In this document: piece after piece, positions 6,596 to 8,221 of the stretch
Numbering within the stretch: the stretch's first letter is position 1
How the letters are laid out: the number at the start of each line of letters is the position of its first letter
Assembly: GCA_043763605.1 (NCBI GenBank)
Contig: JAYULM010000408.1
Location: forward strand, 1-8,221
Length of the DNA: 8,221 nucleotides
From: JACMIU01 sp043763605
GTDB taxonomy: Bacteria > Armatimonadota > Armatimonadia > Armatimonadales > Armatimonadaceae
Direction: 5' to 3'
Notes under the pieces: model-generated
Database searches by the model: none
What the model saw: only the letters and a program-made list of their open reading frames with translations
Told to the model about the DNA's origin: nothing
Position numbers and translations under genes: made by a program

Positions 6596-8053
6596 TTAAG
6601 GGACGTATGTTCCGTTGATTACGTTGTTGTCCCAAGTCGGGTGGGCGGGAAAGTCGCCGACGAAAGACCACTCGGCAATATCGTCGGAGAGATTCCACCC
6701 CCCTGGGTTTAAGATCGCCTTGCCCTTCCAATACCATTCCAGGTTTTTTAAAGGGGTGAACGTTCCGCCGGGCGGAATGTAGAGTGTGAAGAGCAGGAAA
6801 CTGTCGCCGACATAAACATAGTCGGAGCCTGAAAGAGGCGTTCCCGGGGAGTCGCTTTCGATTACTTCTCCCCCGTTAGACGTGTACACGTCCGGGTACA
6901 CAGGCTCGTAGCCAAAAGTGGTATCCAAAACTTCAATCCCATTGAGCGAAAAAGCACGGTGGTTAGTTTCAAGGGATTTGAAGCGATAGGGCTTGACAAG
7001 TTGGGTGTAGTTCCACCCGCCGCCACCCCCGAAATTGGGCGGCGTTGTCACTGACCCTATCCAAATTATACCGCCTGTGTGCGGATTTCCACTGCCGTCA
7101 GTATAGCTGCCCCCCCACAATTGCATCACACCAGGCGTAACAAGTTGCACCGTTCCTATGATCGCGCTCAGCGAGTTGAGCGGCTTGTCTACTGCACATT
7201 TCGCGTCTACGGTAGCACTCAACGTTCCCCCGCCCGGTTTAGCAAGGTCGACGGTACATGTTATGGTGGCTTCCGGCTCTTGCCTTTTCCAGTAGAACTG
7301 GACGCTGGATTGGGTCGATGGGCTACCAAGCGGAGTAAACACGGCGGTAAAAGTATCGGCGGCGTAACTTTTGAACGGTTCACCGCCTGACACGGTCCAT
7401 GAATACGACACCGGGGTTAAGCCGCCATTGGTTATGGATGCCGAGGCTAACTGTCCCATCAAGTAACGCTTGTTTTGTTGGTTGCCGATGCCACCGTTCA
7501 GAGTGATAACGATTGGCGTCGCGCTGACGTTGAGTTCGGCGTACACGCCGCCGCTGATCGGTCCGGGGCTGCCTTTGAGTTCCGCCTTCGGCTTTGCGGG
7601 GATCGTGATGCTCGCGCCCCCAGCCACGCTGTACTTCGTCGGACCGGTGACGCTCCCACTCACGCCGGTCGGGTGCGTAAACATCGGGCAGGCGGCACCC
7701 TGCCCGTCGTTACAGTCGCCGCTGATGCCGGAAGTCGGGGGACCGCCGCCGCCCACGGACGACTTGCCTTGAATGGTGACGACGGCGGACTGCGGGGGCG
7801 GCTCACCGGGGTTCGAGGAGTGAGGCGTCCACACCAGCGTCGCGCTCATCTCGCAGGCGTTAGCCCCGCTGCCCGACTTGCTACACTTGTTGTAGTCCTT
7901 TGCCAGGGTTCCGGCGGGCGGGGTGGACCCCGAATAGTGGGCGACGTAACTGCCCTGCGCGAGGGCGGGCAGGCAGAGAACGAGCAGGCTACCGACGATC
8001 AACAGGGCGCGACAAGAGGACGCGACAAGAGGACACACAATCGGGCTACGCAA
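6596..8053 (-). CDS. Secreted Gly/Pro/Ser/Thr-rich protein of unknown function, TTG start
   Basis: I do not recognise a named family. The 485-residue product begins at TTG, supported by GGAGGG eight bases upstream (8062-8067). A signal peptide is clear: RALLIVGSLLVLCLPALA (about 15-32), with likely cleavage before Gln33. The mature chain has six cysteines in three close pairs (57/67, 114/122, 266/286), suggesting disulfides outside the cytoplasm. Gly/Pro/Ser loops are frequent at about 78-112. Around 205-260, the SYSWTVSGGEPFKSY segment resembles an Ig-like or PKD-like beta-sandwich, and ITCTVDLAKP...AKCAV (264-287) looks like a disulfide-bridged beta pair. The C-terminal region (about 355-485) is aromatic-rich (LEWYWKGKAI, IAEWSFVGDF). 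No catalytic motif is visible. The coding sequence downstream of the signal peptide, especially 6600-7000, looks less GC-rich than the mla genes. It is the first gene of a unit with the TPR gene and lies next to an IS end. Confidence 0.82.
   Translation of the reverse strand: MRSPIVCPLVASSCRALLIVGSLLVLCLPALAQGSYVAHYSGSTPPAGTLAKDYNKCSKSGSGANACEMSATLVWTPHSSNPGEPPPQSAVVTIQGKSSVGGGGPPTSGISGDCNDGQGAACPMFTHPTGVSGSVTGPTKYSVAGGASITIPAKPKAELKGSPGPISGGVYAELNVSATPIVITLNGGIGNQQNKRYLMGQLASASITNGGLTPVSYSWTVSGGEPFKSYAADTFTAVFTPLGSPSTQSSVQFYWKRQEPEATITCTVDLAKPGGGTLSATVDAKCAVDKPLNSLSAIIGTVQLVTPGVMQLWGGSYTDGSGNPHTGGIIWIGSVTTPPNFGGGGGWNYTQLVKPYRFKSLETNHRAFSLNGIEVLDTTFGYEPVYPDVYTSNGGEVIESDSPGTPLSGSDYVYVGDSFLLFTLYIPPGGTFTPLKNLEWYWKGKAILNPGGWNLSDDIAEWSFVGDFPAHPTWDNNVINGTYVP
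8008..8033. repeat. Perfect 13-bp tandem duplication in signal-peptide codons
   Basis: CGCGACAAGAGGA occurs twice head to tail (8008-8020 and 8021-8033). It encodes part of the n-region of the signal peptide of the secreted protein. Because 13 is not a multiple of three, loss or gain of one copy would take the TTG start out of frame with the mature protein. Confidence 0.9.
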
Positions 8054-8061
8054 AGATAATA

Positions 8062-8067
8062 CCCTCC
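8062..8067 (-). promoter_or_regulatory. Strong ribosome binding site that decides the TTG start
   Basis: The minus strand reads GGAGGG, a near-ideal Shine-Dalgarno sequence, eight bases before the TTG at 8053. The in-frame GTG at 8038 would be 23 bases away, so the TTG is preferred. Confidence 0.8.
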
Positions 8068-8127
8068 GAACTTCGTTGACGGTGCCGCGAATCGTTGCGG
8101 CGGCTTCGGCTCGGCATTATGTACTAA

Positions 8128-8221
8128 GAATCTATCTCAAAATAGGTGAGTTTGCTTGCCATGCCCTTCGGAACCATAGGATAGCACAGGCGAGCTTCAA
8201 GTTCGCCAGATAATTCTCTGG
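8128..8221 (-). mobile_element. End of a probable IS5-family insertion sequence
   Basis: The transposase stop is followed within a few bases by a plausible element end starting GAATCTATCTCAAAATAGG (8128-8146 on the plus strand), next to CTAA at 8124-8127, which could hold a TA-type target duplication. The outer boundary is an estimate because the other inverted repeat is outside the window. A 19-base near-palindrome (8189-8207) lies inside the coding part and is probably incidental. Confidence 0.5.
8132..8221 (-). CDS. IS5-like transposase, C-terminal end only (runs off the window)
   Basis: The minus strand from 8221 to the TAG at 8132-8134 is open for 29 codons and reads PENYLANLKLACAILWFRRA and then nine further residues. 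The NYLA-lKLAcA-LWfR pattern is the usual last helix of IS5-family DDE transposases, after the final catalytic Glu region. No Shine-Dalgarno or start lies within the window, because the bulk of the gene is to the right. The stop falls inside the probable terminal inverted repeat, as is common in compact insertion sequences. The identification rests on a short pattern. Whether the full transposase is intact cannot be seen. Confidence 0.65.
   Translation of the reverse strand, partial: PENYLANLKLACAILWFRRAWQANSPILR

Noticed and set aside
8116..8140. Possible hybrid promoter: TTGAGA in the IS end (8135-8140) and CATAAT (8116-8121) outside it, minus strand
   Set aside because: The spacer is only 13 bases, too short for a sigma-70 type promoter, and no alternative -35 fits at 16-18 bases.

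Overview
The window is a gene-dense bacterial chromosome segment from a diderm (two-membrane) organism of moderately high GC. Almost all genes lie on the minus strand. The best lineage clue is a long MlaD protein whose C-terminus looks like an outer-membrane beta-structure. That architecture is known from diderm Terrabacteria such as Veillonella, and it fits groups such as Armatimonadota or their relatives. The secreted 485-residue protein has a flavour I associate with Armatimonadota. This phylum guess is an inference of low to moderate confidence; nothing here is a decisive marker.

Layout, left to right. (1) Bases 1-555, plus strand: a HEPN-like helical protein of unknown function, possibly cut by the window edge. 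It converges on ribosomal protein L9 (rplI, minus, 567-1016). A perfect 14-bp terminator hairpin sits between them and is fully inside the end of the plus-strand reading frame. (2) Bases 1042-1137: a long near-perfect palindromic repeat of the 'CGCCAAGACGC' kind, between rplI and mlaD. (3) Bases 1149-4470, minus: mlaE (permease), mlaF (ATPase) and mlaD (MCE protein), a compact lipid-transport operon transcribed in that order. (4) Bases 4568-5470, minus: a branched-chain aminotransferase (ilvE) with its own candidate promoter. (5) Bases 5705-8053, minus: a two-gene unit, a large secreted Cys-containing protein started by TTG and then an exported TPR protein 18 bases later. It ends at a hairpin near 5633-5666. 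(6) Bases 8132-8221: the last codons and probable end of an IS5-like insertion sequence running out of the window.

The Mla genes should work together: MlaE and MlaF form the inner-membrane ABC transporter core, and MlaD is the periplasmic lipid-carrying part. MlaD here has a transmembrane anchor, an MCE domain, about 220 residues of helix, a Pro-rich linker and a beta-rich tail. It could therefore span the periplasm itself, and no mlaC, mlaB or mlaA gene is present in the window. The secreted protein and TPR protein are probably co-expressed and both exported; I cannot assign them a function. No gene-free stretch exceeds 300 bases. The largest gaps are 5471-5704 (promoter plus hairpin) and 8054-8131 (leader of the secreted gene, next to the IS end).
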